This document shows positions 49,159 through 57,456 of a stretch of DNA of 64,000 nucleotides, in pieces. Origin of the DNA: Clavibacter sp. B3I6 (GTDB taxonomy: Bacteria; Actinomycetota; Actinomycetes; Actinomycetales; Microbacteriaceae); assembly GCF_030816895.1 (NCBI RefSeq), contig NZ_JAUSYL010000001.1, positions 1,860,001-1,924,000 of the forward strand. Reading direction: 5' to 3'. The notes beneath the pieces are model-generated. The model ran no database searches. It was not told the origin of the DNA and saw nothing but the letters and a program-made list of their open reading frames with translations. Positions within the stretch are counted from its first letter, which is position 1. Every line of letters starts with the position of its first letter. Position numbers and translations under genes: made by a program.

Positions 49159-51645
49159 TCACGCCTCGGCCGCGGCCGGCGCGGGAGCCGACCCCGCGTG
49201 CGCGGCGGCGGCCACGAGCCCGTTCGCGTGCCGCAGCACGAGCGGCGACAGCGCCGCGTCGGCGTCGATCGGCCCGTCGCCCGTGAGCGTCAGCACGCAC
49301 GTCTCGCCGGGCAGCAGGCTCACGAGCGCGCGGTCGACGGCGGCCGACGCGTGCGCCCGGTCGGCGAGCACCGTCAGGTCGCGCACGTAGGACGTGGCCG
49401 TGACGGTGATCCGGCAACCGGTCGCCGTCTCCTCGACCGCGGCCACGAGCGGGTCGGCGTCGAGCGCCTGGTCGACGACCTCGGCGAGGTCGAGGATCGC
49501 GCGGTCGAGGCCGCCCGCGGGCGTCGCCACCAGCAGCTCGCGGGATGCGTCCGCCGCCGTCGCGACGTCCGTCGGCACGGGGAACGCCGCGGATCCGCGC
49601 GCCGGCACCTCGACCCGCACGGTCGCGGACGCCCGGACGTCGCCGTCGAGGTCGATCCGGCGGATGTCCACATCGGTCGCGAGCGCCTCGCCCGTGTCGT
49701 TGAGCACGACGAGCGCGAGGCCGCCGTCCCGCGGCTGGAAGGTCGCGAGCCGGGGGCGGTAGGCGTCCCGGAGCGCGTACCAGAGGGGCTTCCGCCGCTC
49801 GGCGAAGTCGACCGCCGCCCACGAGACCACGGGCCAGTCGTCGTTGAGCTGCCAGACCACGGTGCCCGTGTTGTAGGGCGCGAGCGAGCGGAAGTGCTCG
49901 ATGCCGAAGCGGATGGCGTGCGCCTGGTTGAGCTGCGTGGCGAAGTGCCAGTCGTCGATGCCGCCGGGCGCGGGCAGGTGCCCCCGCATGCCGCGCTCGA
50001 GCTTGAGGTTGCCCTCGTCGGCCTTCTGGTGCACGAGCATCTCGTGGCCGTACGGATCCAGCGGCTCGTCGTGCACGGTGCTCATGAGCGTCGTCCAGGC
50101 GGCCGGCCCCTGGAACCCGAACTCGGCGACGAAGCGCGGGGTCCACTCGCGGTACGCCGAGTAGTCCTTCGTGTTCCAGACGTCCCAGATGTGGACGGTG
50201 CCGTCGGTGTCGACGTTGGGGTGGAGGTAGTCGTCGAAGGAGTACGGGCTGCCGGGCGTGTAGACGCGGGTCGGGTCGAGCTCGGCCAGGATCGCCGGGA
50301 ACACCTCGCGGTAGTACCCGTTCCCCCAGGTGCGGCCCTCAAGGCGCGGCCGCCAGCCCCACTCGGCGAAGGCGACGATGTTCTCGTTGTTGCCGTTCCA
50401 GACCACGAGGGACGCGTGCGGGGACAGCCGGGTGACCGCCTCGCGCACCTCGGCGCGCACCTCCTCGGCGAGCCACTCCTCCTCGGCGTACGCGGCGCAC
50501 GCGAACAGGAGGTCCTGCCACACGAGCACGCCGCGCTCGTCGCACTGCTCGTAGAAGTCCTCCGACTCGTAGATGCCGCCGCCCCAGACCCGGAGCAGGT
50601 TCATGTTCGCGTCGAGGGCGTCGTCGATGCGCCGGCCGTAGCGCTCGCGCGTCATCTCGGTCAGGAAGGCGTGGTCCGGGATCCAGTTGGCCCCGCGGAT
50701 CATGACCAGCTCGCCGTTGACGCGCAGCTCGAACCGGTTGCCGTCCGCGTCGGGGGTCGTGTCGAGCGACACGGTGCGGAAGCCGACGCGCGTGCGGCGG
50801 ACGTCCCCGTCGATGGCGACCTCCACGTCGTGGAGCGGCTGCTCGCCGTGGCCGACGGGCCACCAGAGCGCGACGTCCGGGACGGCGACGACGACGGATC
50901 CGGACCCGAGCACGTCCGCGGTCGCCGCGGCGAGCTCGCGCCCGTCGCGCGCGACGCGCACCGTGACGGGGACCGACGCGCGGGGGCCCGCCTGCTCGAT
51001 CTCCACGGCCGCCGTGAGGATCCCGGCGCCGCCGGTCACGTCCACCAACGGGCGGACCGAGGCGATGCGCGCGCCGCTCCACGAGTGGATCCCGATGGAG
51101 CGCCAGATCCCGCTCGTCGCCACGTCGATGCCCCAGTCCCAGCCGAAGTTCGACGCGTTCTTGCGCAGCGCGTTGTAGGGGTGGTGGTTCACGTGCGGCA
51201 GCGCGCCGCCGTGCTCGGCGGACAGGCGCTCGGCGGCGTCGACGGGCGCGTCGAACGCGACCTCGATGCGGTTCTCCCCGGCGACGAGCAGGTGCCCGAC
51301 GGGGAAGCGGTACGACCGGTGCTGGTTGCGGGTCTGGGCGACGACCGTCCCGTTCACGACGATCGTCGCGAGCGTGTCGAGCCCGTCGGCGACGAGGTCG
51401 TGGCGCTCGGAGCCGTCGTCCTGCCAGTCGAAGGTCCGCGCGTAGCGCCACACGGTGCTGCCGATCCACTGCTGGGCGGCCTCGGCGTCGCCGTCGAACG
51501 GGTCGGTGATGAGGCCCGCGGCCAGGAGGTCGGTGTGGGCGCAGCCCGGGACGGTCGCGGGCACGTCGCGGCCGAGGATCCCGTCGGGTGCGGCTCCGGA
51601 GACGGCCGTGAGGGTCCAGTCGCCGTCGAGGGTCAGGTGGGTCAT
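49159..51645 (-). CDS. Beta-mannosidase, glycoside hydrolase family 2
   Basis: 828 aa. Starts with the GH2 sugar-binding domain (TLDGDWTLTAV, VPGCAHTDLLAAGLI, WRYARTF), an immunoglobulin-like domain, then the TIM barrel: NASNFGWDWGIDV, MIRGANWIPDHAF, MNLLRVWGGGIYESEDFYE, acid/base Glu in WNGNNEN (about 420) and nucleophile Glu in VAEFGFQGP (about 508). Releases terminal beta-mannose from manno-oligosaccharides inside the cell (no signal peptide). Promoter with TTGACA and a shared ACTTAA element lies upstream; the ROK regulator gene sits next to it. Confidence 0.94.
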   Translation of the reverse strand: MTHLTLDGDWTLTAVSGAAPDGILGRDVPATVPGCAHTDLLAAGLITDPFDGDAEAAQQWIGSTVWRYARTFDWQDDGSERHDLVADGLDTLATIVVNGTVVAQTRNQHRSYRFPVGHLLVAGENRIEVAFDAPVDAAERLSAEHGGALPHVNHHPYNALRKNASNFGWDWGIDVATSGIWRSIGIHSWSGARIASVRPLVDVTGGAGILTAAVEIEQAGPRASVPVTVRVARDGRELAAATADVLGSGSVVVAVPDVALWWPVGHGEQPLHDVEVAIDGDVRRTRVGFRTVSLDTTPDADGNRFELRVNGELVMIRGANWIPDHAFLTEMTRERYGRRIDDALDANMNLLRVWGGGIYESEDFYEQCDERGVLVWQDLLFACAAYAEEEWLAEEVRAEVREAVTRLSPHASLVVWNGNNENIVAFAEWGWRPRLEGRTWGNGYYREVFPAILAELDPTRVYTPGSPYSFDDYLHPNVDTDGTVHIWDVWNTKDYSAYREWTPRFVAEFGFQGPAAWTTLMSTVHDEPLDPYGHEMLVHQKADEGNLKLERGMRGHLPAPGGIDDWHFATQLNQAHAIRFGIEHFRSLAPYNTGTVVWQLNDDWPVVSWAAVDFAERRKPLWYALRDAYRPRLATFQPRDGGLALVVLNDTGEALATDVDIRRIDLDGDVRASATVRVEVPARGSAAFPVPTDVATAADASRELLVATPAGGLDRAILDLAEVVDQALDADPLVAAVEETATGCRITVTATSYVRDLTVLADRAHASAAVDRALVSLLPGETCVLTLTGDGPIDADAALSPLVLRHANGLVAAAAHAGSAPAPAAAEA

Positions 51646-51712
51646 GGGGATCCTTCCGGGTGGGCGCGGCACTGCGCTCCGCCGTCCGGATGTCCCGGCC
51701 GTCGTGTCCGCC

Positions 51713-51741
51713 AGTTTCGTTCCCGGCTTAAGTAATGTCAA
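51713..51741 (-). promoter_or_regulatory. Beta-mannosidase promoter TTGACA-N17-GAAACT with ACTTAA element
   Basis: Minus-strand TTGACA (51741-51736), ACTTAA two bases later, and GAAACT (51718-51713) as -10. The TTGACA/ACTTAA pair recurs at the family-5 transporter promoter at 58797. Confidence 0.65.
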
Positions 51742-51764
51742 CCGGCGCCCTGCGGCGCGGTCGA

Positions 51765-52988
51765 TCAGGGGCGCGCCGGCGGCACCAGGCCGAGCGTGCG
51801 CGGGGACAGCTCCTGCTGCAGCACGAGCGCCGCGCCCCCGACCGCCGCCGCGTCGGCCACGTGCGCCGACAGCTGCACCCGCACGGCATGCCGCCCGCGC
51901 GCGAAGAAGCCCTCGTCGAGGCGCCGCTCCACCACCTGGAGGTAGAGGCTGCCCGCCGTCTCGAACGACGGCCCGGCGAGCGACAGCGAGTCGAGGTCGA
52001 GCAGGTTCGCGAGCGCGATGGCGGCGTCGGCGAGGTGCTCGGCCGACTCCGTGATGAGCTCCACGGCCAGCGCGTCGCCCCGCACGGCGGCGGAGGCCAC
52101 CGCGGCGAAGTCGGCGAAGGGATCCCCGTCGGCGCTCAGCGCGAAGCCCGCCTCGCGCCCGTCGGCCACGGCGCTCCGGGCGCGCGCGGCGACCGCGGCG
52201 GGTCGCGCGAGCTCCTCCGAGGAGGGGCCGCGAGGGGCGCCGCCGAGGTGCATGCGCATCTGCCCGAGCTCGCCGGCGTTCGAGCTGGACCCGCGGAAGA
52301 CCGTGCCGCCGAGGACGATGCCCGCGCCCACGCCCGCGCCCATGTAGATCGTGGAGTGCGCGACCGCGTCGGCCACGTCGCCGCCCCAGAAGTCGCCGAT
52401 CGCCGCGGCCGTGGCGTCGTTGTCGAGGAGCACGGGCAGCCCGGCGGCCTCGGCCAGCGCGCTCTGCACCGGGTAGCCGTGCCAGCCGGGGAGGGTCGGC
52501 GCCCCGAGGACGCTGCCCGCGACGAGGTCGAGCGGCCCGGGCGCGACGAGGCCGATGCCGGCCACGCGCGCGGGGTCGAGGCCGAGGGCGGGCAGGAGCG
52601 CGGCGATGCGGCGCCCGATGGCGGCGGTGACCTCGTCGGGCGGGGCGTCGCGGGCCCCCCGGGTGCGCATCCGGCCGACGATGTCCCCGTTGACGTCGGT
52701 GACCACGTACGTGATCGAGTCGGCGCCGAGCTGCACGCCGACGGCGAAGCGCGCCGTGGGGTTGATCTGCAGCATCACGCGCGGCTTGCCGCCCGTGTAC
52801 TCCGTCTCGCCGGTCTCGGCGACGATGCCGTCCGCGAGCAGCACGCGGACGATCTTCGAGATGGTCGCCTGCGTGAGCCCGGTGAGGTCGGCGATCTGCA
52901 CGCGGCTGATGGGACCGCGGCTGCGCACGAGGTCGAGCACGAGGCCCCTGCTGGTCGCCGTGGTCAGCGTCACCCGAGGATTGACCAC
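51765..52988 (-). CDS. ROK-family transcriptional regulator lacking the zinc motif
   Basis: 407 aa: N-terminal winged helix (ISRVQIADLTGLTQATISKIVRVLLADGIV, about 22-60) then the ROK sugar-kinase-like domain (GVQLGADSITYVVTDVNGDI, GLVAPGPLDL, VLLDNDATAAAIGDFWGG, YMGAGVGAGIVLGG). The usual ROK zinc cluster CxCGxxGC is replaced by a Pro/Ser-rich stretch (LGGAPRGPSSEE), so metal binding is lost. GTG 52988 is the best in-frame start but its ribosome-binding site is weak. Adjacent to the beta-mannosidase gene and likely its regulator. Confidence 0.9.
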   Translation of the reverse strand: MVNPRVTLTTATSRGLVLDLVRSRGPISRVQIADLTGLTQATISKIVRVLLADGIVAETGETEYTGGKPRVMLQINPTARFAVGVQLGADSITYVVTDVNGDIVGRMRTRGARDAPPDEVTAAIGRRIAALLPALGLDPARVAGIGLVAPGPLDLVAGSVLGAPTLPGWHGYPVQSALAEAAGLPVLLDNDATAAAIGDFWGGDVADAVAHSTIYMGAGVGAGIVLGGTVFRGSSSNAGELGQMRMHLGGAPRGPSSEELARPAAVAARARSAVADGREAGFALSADGDPFADFAAVASAAVRGDALAVELITESAEHLADAAIALANLLDLDSLSLAGPSFETAGSLYLQVVERRLDEGFFARGRHAVRVQLSAHVADAAAVGGAALVLQQELSPRTLGLVPPARP

Positions 52989-53064
52989 ACGACCCCGCTC
53001 TCGTCCTCGCCATACTAGGGCGGCCTCCGGACGCCGCCCGCGCGGGCGGCGGGAGGGGATGGGC

Positions 53065-53070
53065 GATACT
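53065..53070 (+). promoter_or_regulatory. -10-like GATACT of a predicted leaderless promoter
   Basis: GATACT ends 6 nt before ATG 53077. Confidence 0.5.
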
Positions 53071-53076
53071 GCACCC

Positions 53077-53976
53077 ATGACCGTCACCGAGCCCGCCGCG
53101 CCCTCCGACCCGCGGGGCGCGGAGGCGCCCGCGGACTGCGCGTCCGTGGGCCTCGTCGTCGTCCGGCCGCCGGGCTCGTTCGGACTCGACCCGTTCTGGG
53201 GCGAGCTCCTCGGCGGGATGGAGGAGGCCCTCGACCGGGCCGACCGCACCGTGCTGCTGCAGATCGTCGCCGACCGCGACGAGGAGGCGGCCACCTACCG
53301 CCGCTGGGCCGCCGGCCGCACCATCGTGGGCGTGCTCGTCGGCGACATCGTGGCCGACGATCCCCGCGGCGCCCTCCTCGACGAGCTCGGGATGCCCGCC
53401 GTCATGCTGGGCGACGTCGACGACCCCGCCCACACGGTCGTGCAGGTGGACGACTTCGGCGCCATGCGGGCGGCCGTCGAGCACCTCGTCGACCTCGGTC
53501 ACCGCCGCATCGCGCGGGTCGCCGGACGCCCGCAGCTGCTGCACTCGCAGGCGCGCAGCCGCGCCTTCGCCGCCACGACCGCGGCCGCGGGGATCACGGG
53601 CCGGAGCGTCGACGGCGACTACACGCCGGTGTCCGGCGCCGAGCTCACCCGCCTGCTGCTGGAGGCGGCGGAGCCGCCCACCGCGATCGTCTACGACAAC
53701 GACGTGATGGCCGCCGCGGGCCTCGAGGTCGCCGTCGCGCGGGGTCTCGACGTGCCCGGCGACCTCTCGCTGCTCGCCTGGGACGACTCGGCGATCTGCC
53801 GCCTGGCGCACCCGCCGCTGTCCGCGATGCGCCGCGAGGTGCACGACCTCGGCCGGATCGCCGCCGCCGCCGTGCTCGACGCCGTCGCCGGACGCGGCCG
53901 CACCGTCGTGCACGTGTCGGACGCGACGCTCGTGGTGCGCGGCACCACCGCCCCGCCGCGGCCCCCCGCCGCCTGA
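53077..53976 (+). CDS. LacI-type sugar-binding protein without a DNA-binding domain
   Basis: 299 aa. The whole length is a LacI/GalR effector domain: SVGLVVVRPPGSFGLDPFWGELLGGM, VGVLVGDIV, VQVDDFGAMRAAVEHLVDLGHRRIARVAG, PPTAIVYDNDVMAAAGLEVAVARGLDVPGDLSLLAWDDSAICRLAHPPLSAMRRE, and the VVRGTTAPP end. The normal 60-residue helix-turn-helix and hinge are missing, and the 88 bp upstream cannot encode them. A leaderless -10 directly precedes the ATG, arguing against simple truncation. May sense sugar and act through heterodimers, or be a decaying gene. Confidence 0.85.
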   Translation: MTVTEPAAPSDPRGAEAPADCASVGLVVVRPPGSFGLDPFWGELLGGMEEALDRADRTVLLQIVADRDEEAATYRRWAAGRTIVGVLVGDIVADDPRGALLDELGMPAVMLGDVDDPAHTVVQVDDFGAMRAAVEHLVDLGHRRIARVAGRPQLLHSQARSRAFAATTAAAGITGRSVDGDYTPVSGAELTRLLLEAAEPPTAIVYDNDVMAAAGLEVAVARGLDVPGDLSLLAWDDSAICRLAHPPLSAMRREVHDLGRIAAAAVLDAVAGRGRTVVHVSDATLVVRGTTAPPRPPAA

Positions 53977-54017
53977 GCGGCGAATCATACGCACCATCGG
54001 CTCGCCGCGAAAGGCCC

Positions 54018-54049
54018 CCGCCCTGTCCGTCAGGTGACGGACAGGGCGG
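54018..54049. terminator. 15-bp perfect hairpin before the second CUT1 operon
   Basis: Arms 54018-54032 and 54035-54049 are exactly complementary with a 2-nt loop. It may end the LacI-like gene. Its right arm also contains the only ribosome-binding-like sequence (AGGGCGG) of the next gene, so it could hide it. Confidence 0.65.
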
Positions 54050-54055
54050 TCCACC

Positions 54056-55108
54056 ATGTGCACCATGGAGACCCCCCGCCCCGCGCGCGCCCGCTCGCGG
54101 GTGGCGACCGCCCCGCCATCCCCCGCCGCGGCATCCGCCGCCGCGGCCGTCGCGCCGCGCCCCGCCGAGGCGTCGGGCTCGCAGCCGTCCGGATCCGGGC
54201 CCTCCGCGTCGCGCAGGCGATCCCCCGCGTACCGCAGGAGGCAGCTGCGCGGCTGGGGGCTCTTCGCGCTGTTCGCCTCCCCGAACATCATCCTCATCGC
54301 GGTGTTCGCCTACTGGCCGGTCATCGGCAACGTGTACCTCAGCCTCACCAGGTGGGACTTCATCTCCCCCGCGCCCCTGTTCGTCGGGCTCGCGAACTAC
54401 GCGCAGCTGTTCGCATCCGCCGCCTTCCTCGACGTGCTCCGGATCACGCTCGTGTGGGTCGTGGTCGTCGTGGGCGTGAGCCTCCTGGTCGGCATGGCCC
54501 TCGCGGCGCTGTTCTCCATGCGGCCGCCGGGGACCTCGGCGGTGACGGGCATCGTGTTCGCGCCCCACGTCCTCTCCGGGGCCGCGGTCGCCGCCGTGTG
54601 GCTGTTCATCTTCGACCAGAACTACGGCCTCGCCCGGGTCGCCTTCGACGCGGTGGGCGCCCGGTCGCCCGCCTGGACCACCTCCAGCGAGTGGGCGCTG
54701 CCCGCGCTGCTGATCGTGTCGATCTGGAAGGGCGTCGGCTTCGTCGCGATCGTCTACCTCGCCGCCATGCAGGGCATCCCCGCCGAGGTCCTCGAGGCCT
54801 CGCGGCTGGACGGCGCCGGGCGGTGGCAGACCTTCCGGCACGTCACGCTGCCGCTGCTGTCGCCCACGACGTTCTTCCTCACCGTCACGCAGATCATCAG
54901 CGCGTTCCAGGCGTTCGACCTCATCGCGATCATGACGGGCGGCGGTCCGGCCTCCGCCACCACCACGCTCAGCTGGTTCATCTACGAGCAGGCGTTCGAG
55001 CGGTCGAACGTCGGCTACTCGGCCGCGGCGTCGAGCGTGATGTTCGTGATCCTCATGGCCATCACGGTGCTCCAGTTCCGGTTCGTCGAGAAGAGGGTGC
55101 ACTACTGA
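54056..55108 (+). CDS. Carbohydrate ABC transporter permease (UgpA/MalF-type)
   Basis: 350 aa. A long Ala/Pro/Ser/Arg-rich cytoplasmic N-terminus (about 1-65) precedes six helices (first with FALFASPNIILIAVFAYWPVIGN). EAA loop: LEASRLDGAGRWQTFRHVTLPLLSPT. ATG 54056 is 6 nt after AGGGCGG; an ATG 9 nt later is an alternative. Resembles UgpA of the glycerol-3-phosphate/sugar group. Its stop overlaps the start of the partner permease (TGATG). Confidence 0.92.
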   Translation: MCTMETPRPARARSRVATAPPSPAAASAAAAVAPRPAEASGSQPSGSGPSASRRRSPAYRRRQLRGWGLFALFASPNIILIAVFAYWPVIGNVYLSLTRWDFISPAPLFVGLANYAQLFASAAFLDVLRITLVWVVVVVGVSLLVGMALAALFSMRPPGTSAVTGIVFAPHVLSGAAVAAVWLFIFDQNYGLARVAFDAVGARSPAWTTSSEWALPALLIVSIWKGVGFVAIVYLAAMQGIPAEVLEASRLDGAGRWQTFRHVTLPLLSPTTFFLTVTQIISAFQAFDLIAIMTGGGPASATTTLSWFIYEQAFERSNVGYSAAASSVMFVILMAITVLQFRFVEKRVHY

Positions 55109-56010
55109 TGTCGTCGACGCTCGCCGCCCCGCCCCCCGCCCCCGTGGCCGAGACCGAGACCGCGCCCTCGAGGAGGAGGCGCTCGGGCGCGCCCGGGCGC
55201 CGCGCCTGGTGGGGAGTCCCGCTCCTCGTGATCGTGGGGCTGGTGTTCCTCGTCCCGCTCTACGTCCTGGTGACCACGGCGTTCAAGCCGAACGCGGACA
55301 TCTACACGTGGCCCATGCGGTTCCTGCCGAGCACGCTGACGTTCGACAACCTCGCACGGGCGTGGGAGATCGCGCCCTTCGACACGTTCATCCTGAACTC
55401 GGTCATCGTCACGCTCGCGGGCTCGGCGGGGAAGGTGCTCCTCGCCGTCCTCACCGCGTACGCGTTCGCGTTCCTGCCGTTCCCGGGCAAGGACGCGCTG
55501 TTCCTCGTGATGCTCGGCGCGCTCATGGTCCCCGGGCACGTCACCCTGCTCGTGAACTACATCACCATCGGGAACCTGGGCCTCATCAACTCCTACGCCG
55601 GCATCGTGCTCCCGGGGCTCGCCAGCGCGTTCGGCACGTTCCTGCTCCGGCAGCACTTCCTGGGGCTCGCGCCCGAGGTGCTGGAGGCGGCCGAGCTCGA
55701 CGGCGCGGGGCACCTCCGGAAGCTCTTCTCGTTCGTGCTGCCGATGTCGCTCCCGGCCCTCGCGACCGTCGCCCTCATCGCCGTGATCGACGAGTGGAAC
55801 GACTTCGTGTGGCCGCTCATCATCACCAACTCCGTGAACATGCGGACGCTCCCCGTCGGCCTCATGTACCTCAAGGCGAACGACGGCGTCACCGCCTGGG
55901 GCGTCCTGATGTCCGGGACCCTGCTCGTCATCCTGCCGATGCTCGTGGTCTTCCTCCTCGCGCAGCGCTACATCGTGTCCGGCCTCGCGGGAGCCGCGGC
56001 CCGGCGGTAG
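55108..56010 (+). CDS. Carbohydrate ABC transporter permease (UgpE/MalG-type)
   Basis: 300 aa, six helices; AYAFAFLPFPGKD segment and EAA loop LEAAELDGAGHLRKLFSFVLPMSLPAL. Shares one base with the preceding gene (TGATG), so translation is coupled. Partner of 54056-55108; the substrate-binding lipoprotein follows 41 bp downstream. Confidence 0.93.
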   Translation: MSSTLAAPPPAPVAETETAPSRRRRSGAPGRRAWWGVPLLVIVGLVFLVPLYVLVTTAFKPNADIYTWPMRFLPSTLTFDNLARAWEIAPFDTFILNSVIVTLAGSAGKVLLAVLTAYAFAFLPFPGKDALFLVMLGALMVPGHVTLLVNYITIGNLGLINSYAGIVLPGLASAFGTFLLRQHFLGLAPEVLEAAELDGAGHLRKLFSFVLPMSLPALATVALIAVIDEWNDFVWPLIITNSVNMRTLPVGLMYLKANDGVTAWGVLMSGTLLVILPMLVVFLLAQRYIVSGLAGAAARR

Positions 56011-56051
56011 CCCGCCGGGACCCGCGATCCCATCCACCCCGAAGGAGAACC

Positions 56052-57428
56052 ATGCAGTACAGCAACGAACCCCGCCCGCGGCGCTGGCCCTCGGTCACGC
56101 GCCGCCAGGTGCTCGCGGGCGGCGTCCTCGCCGCCACCATGCCGCTTCTCGCCAGCTGCTTCGGCAGCGGCGGCGGCGCGTCCGGCACCGTCTACGACCA
56201 GCCGAGCGGCGACACGCCCCCCGAGTTCGAGGGCCGGCAGCGCGTCGTGATGTGGAGCAACTTCGTCGAGAACAACGGCGAGGTGCTGCAGGCGAACATC
56301 GACGCCTTCAACGCCTCGCAGGAGGACATCTACTGCGAGGTGCAGACCTTCGAGGGCTACGACGTCGTCGAGTCGAAGATCGCCGCGAGCCTGCAGGCCC
56401 GGCAGGTGCCGGACCTCAGCGTCCTCAGCGACGTGGTCTGGAACCGCTTCTACCTCAACGAGATGCTCGAGCCGCTCACCTCCTACTTCGACACGAGCTT
56501 CACCACGGCGGCGTTCCACGAGCGCTTCATCGCGGAGGGCACGGTGCAGGACGAGGTGTGGTGGGTGCCGTTCGGCCGCTCGACGCCGCTCTTCTACTAC
56601 AACCGGGACGTCTTCAGCGCCGTCGGCCTGCCCGACCGCACCCCCGAGACGTTCTCCGAATACCGCGACTGGGGCAAGGAGCTCCAGGGGTACAGCTCCG
56701 GCGGCACGCAGGTGCGGATGCGCGCGTACGACGGCAACGACGACTGGTACTTCCAGGGCTCCTCGTGGGCGTTCGGCGGCGGGTATTCCGACGGGCTCGA
56801 CCCGCGGTTCACCTCGGACGGGACCGTCGCGGCGCTCGAGTACGACCGCGCCTTCATCCACGACGACGGGTCCGGGTACCTCGCGGCCGACCCGACGGGC
56901 GACTTCATCGCGGGCTCCGCGGCCACCGTCTTCAACTCCACCGGCGCCCTCACCGGCATCCAGGACGCGGCCGCCTTCGAGTACGGGTGCGGCTTCCTGC
57001 CGCGCGAGGTCGACACGGGCGTGCCGACGGGCGGCAGCGGGCTGTCGATCTTCCGGTACGCCTCCGACGAGCGCAAGAAGGCGGCGTGGGAGGTGCTCCG
57101 GTTCCTCTCGTCCGGGGACGCGGCGGTGGCGTGGACCCTCGGCACGGGCTACATGCCCACCGCGACGGATGCCATCGAGTCCCCGGAGGTGAAGGCGCGG
57201 GCGGCGGAGAACCCGAACTACCGCATCGCCATCGACCAGCTCGACATCGCCCGCTTCCCGGACACCGTGCGCCGGTACGTGCCCGAGACCGTGCCCGAGG
57301 CCAAGGCGGCGATCCAGAAGGTGTACGCCGACGGCGCCGATCCGGCGGCGACGCTGAAGACGGTGCAGGACGCCCTCCGAGCCCCGATCGACGAGGTGCG
57401 CGCGAAGTACGACCAGCTCGTCGGGTAG
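56052..57428 (+). CDS. ABC transporter substrate-binding lipoprotein (UgpB-like), twin-arginine type signal
   Basis: 458 aa. The signal has a twin-arginine motif (TRRQVLAGG) and a lipobox LASC (Cys about 37), so a Tat-exported lipoprotein is likely. The binding domain shows QRVVMWSNFVENNGEVLQANIDAFNAS, VPDLSVLSDVVWNRFYLNEMLEPL and WWVPFGRSTPLFYYNRDVFSAVGLP, as in UgpB-like proteins. ATG 56052 has AAGGAG upstream. Substrate may be glycerol-3-phosphate, its diesters or an oligosaccharide; the sugar-enzyme context favours a carbohydrate. Confidence 0.92.
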   Translation: MQYSNEPRPRRWPSVTRRQVLAGGVLAATMPLLASCFGSGGGASGTVYDQPSGDTPPEFEGRQRVVMWSNFVENNGEVLQANIDAFNASQEDIYCEVQTFEGYDVVESKIAASLQARQVPDLSVLSDVVWNRFYLNEMLEPLTSYFDTSFTTAAFHERFIAEGTVQDEVWWVPFGRSTPLFYYNRDVFSAVGLPDRTPETFSEYRDWGKELQGYSSGGTQVRMRAYDGNDDWYFQGSSWAFGGGYSDGLDPRFTSDGTVAALEYDRAFIHDDGSGYLAADPTGDFIAGSAATVFNSTGALTGIQDAAAFEYGCGFLPREVDTGVPTGGSGLSIFRYASDERKKAAWEVLRFLSSGDAAVAWTLGTGYMPTATDAIESPEVKARAAENPNYRIAIDQLDIARFPDTVRRYVPETVPEAKAAIQKVYADGADPAATLKTVQDALRAPIDEVRAKYDQLVG

Positions 57429-57437
57429 GCCGCGTCC

Positions 57438-57453
57438 GCGCCGGCGCCGGCGC
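57438..57453. terminator. 16-bp GC palindrome between convergent genes
   Basis: GCGCCGGCGCCGGCGC is self-complementary and lies between the stops of the binding protein (57428) and the ROK gene (57457). Weak candidate because it lacks a loop and a T-tract. Confidence 0.3.
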
Positions 57454-57456
57454 CCC

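Noticed and set aside
49159..54297. 1712-codon open frame on the minus strand
   Set aside because: Only the last 828 codons (beta-mannosidase from 51645) have family motifs; the upstream part is out of frame with the ROK gene and antisense to the LacI-like and permease genes.
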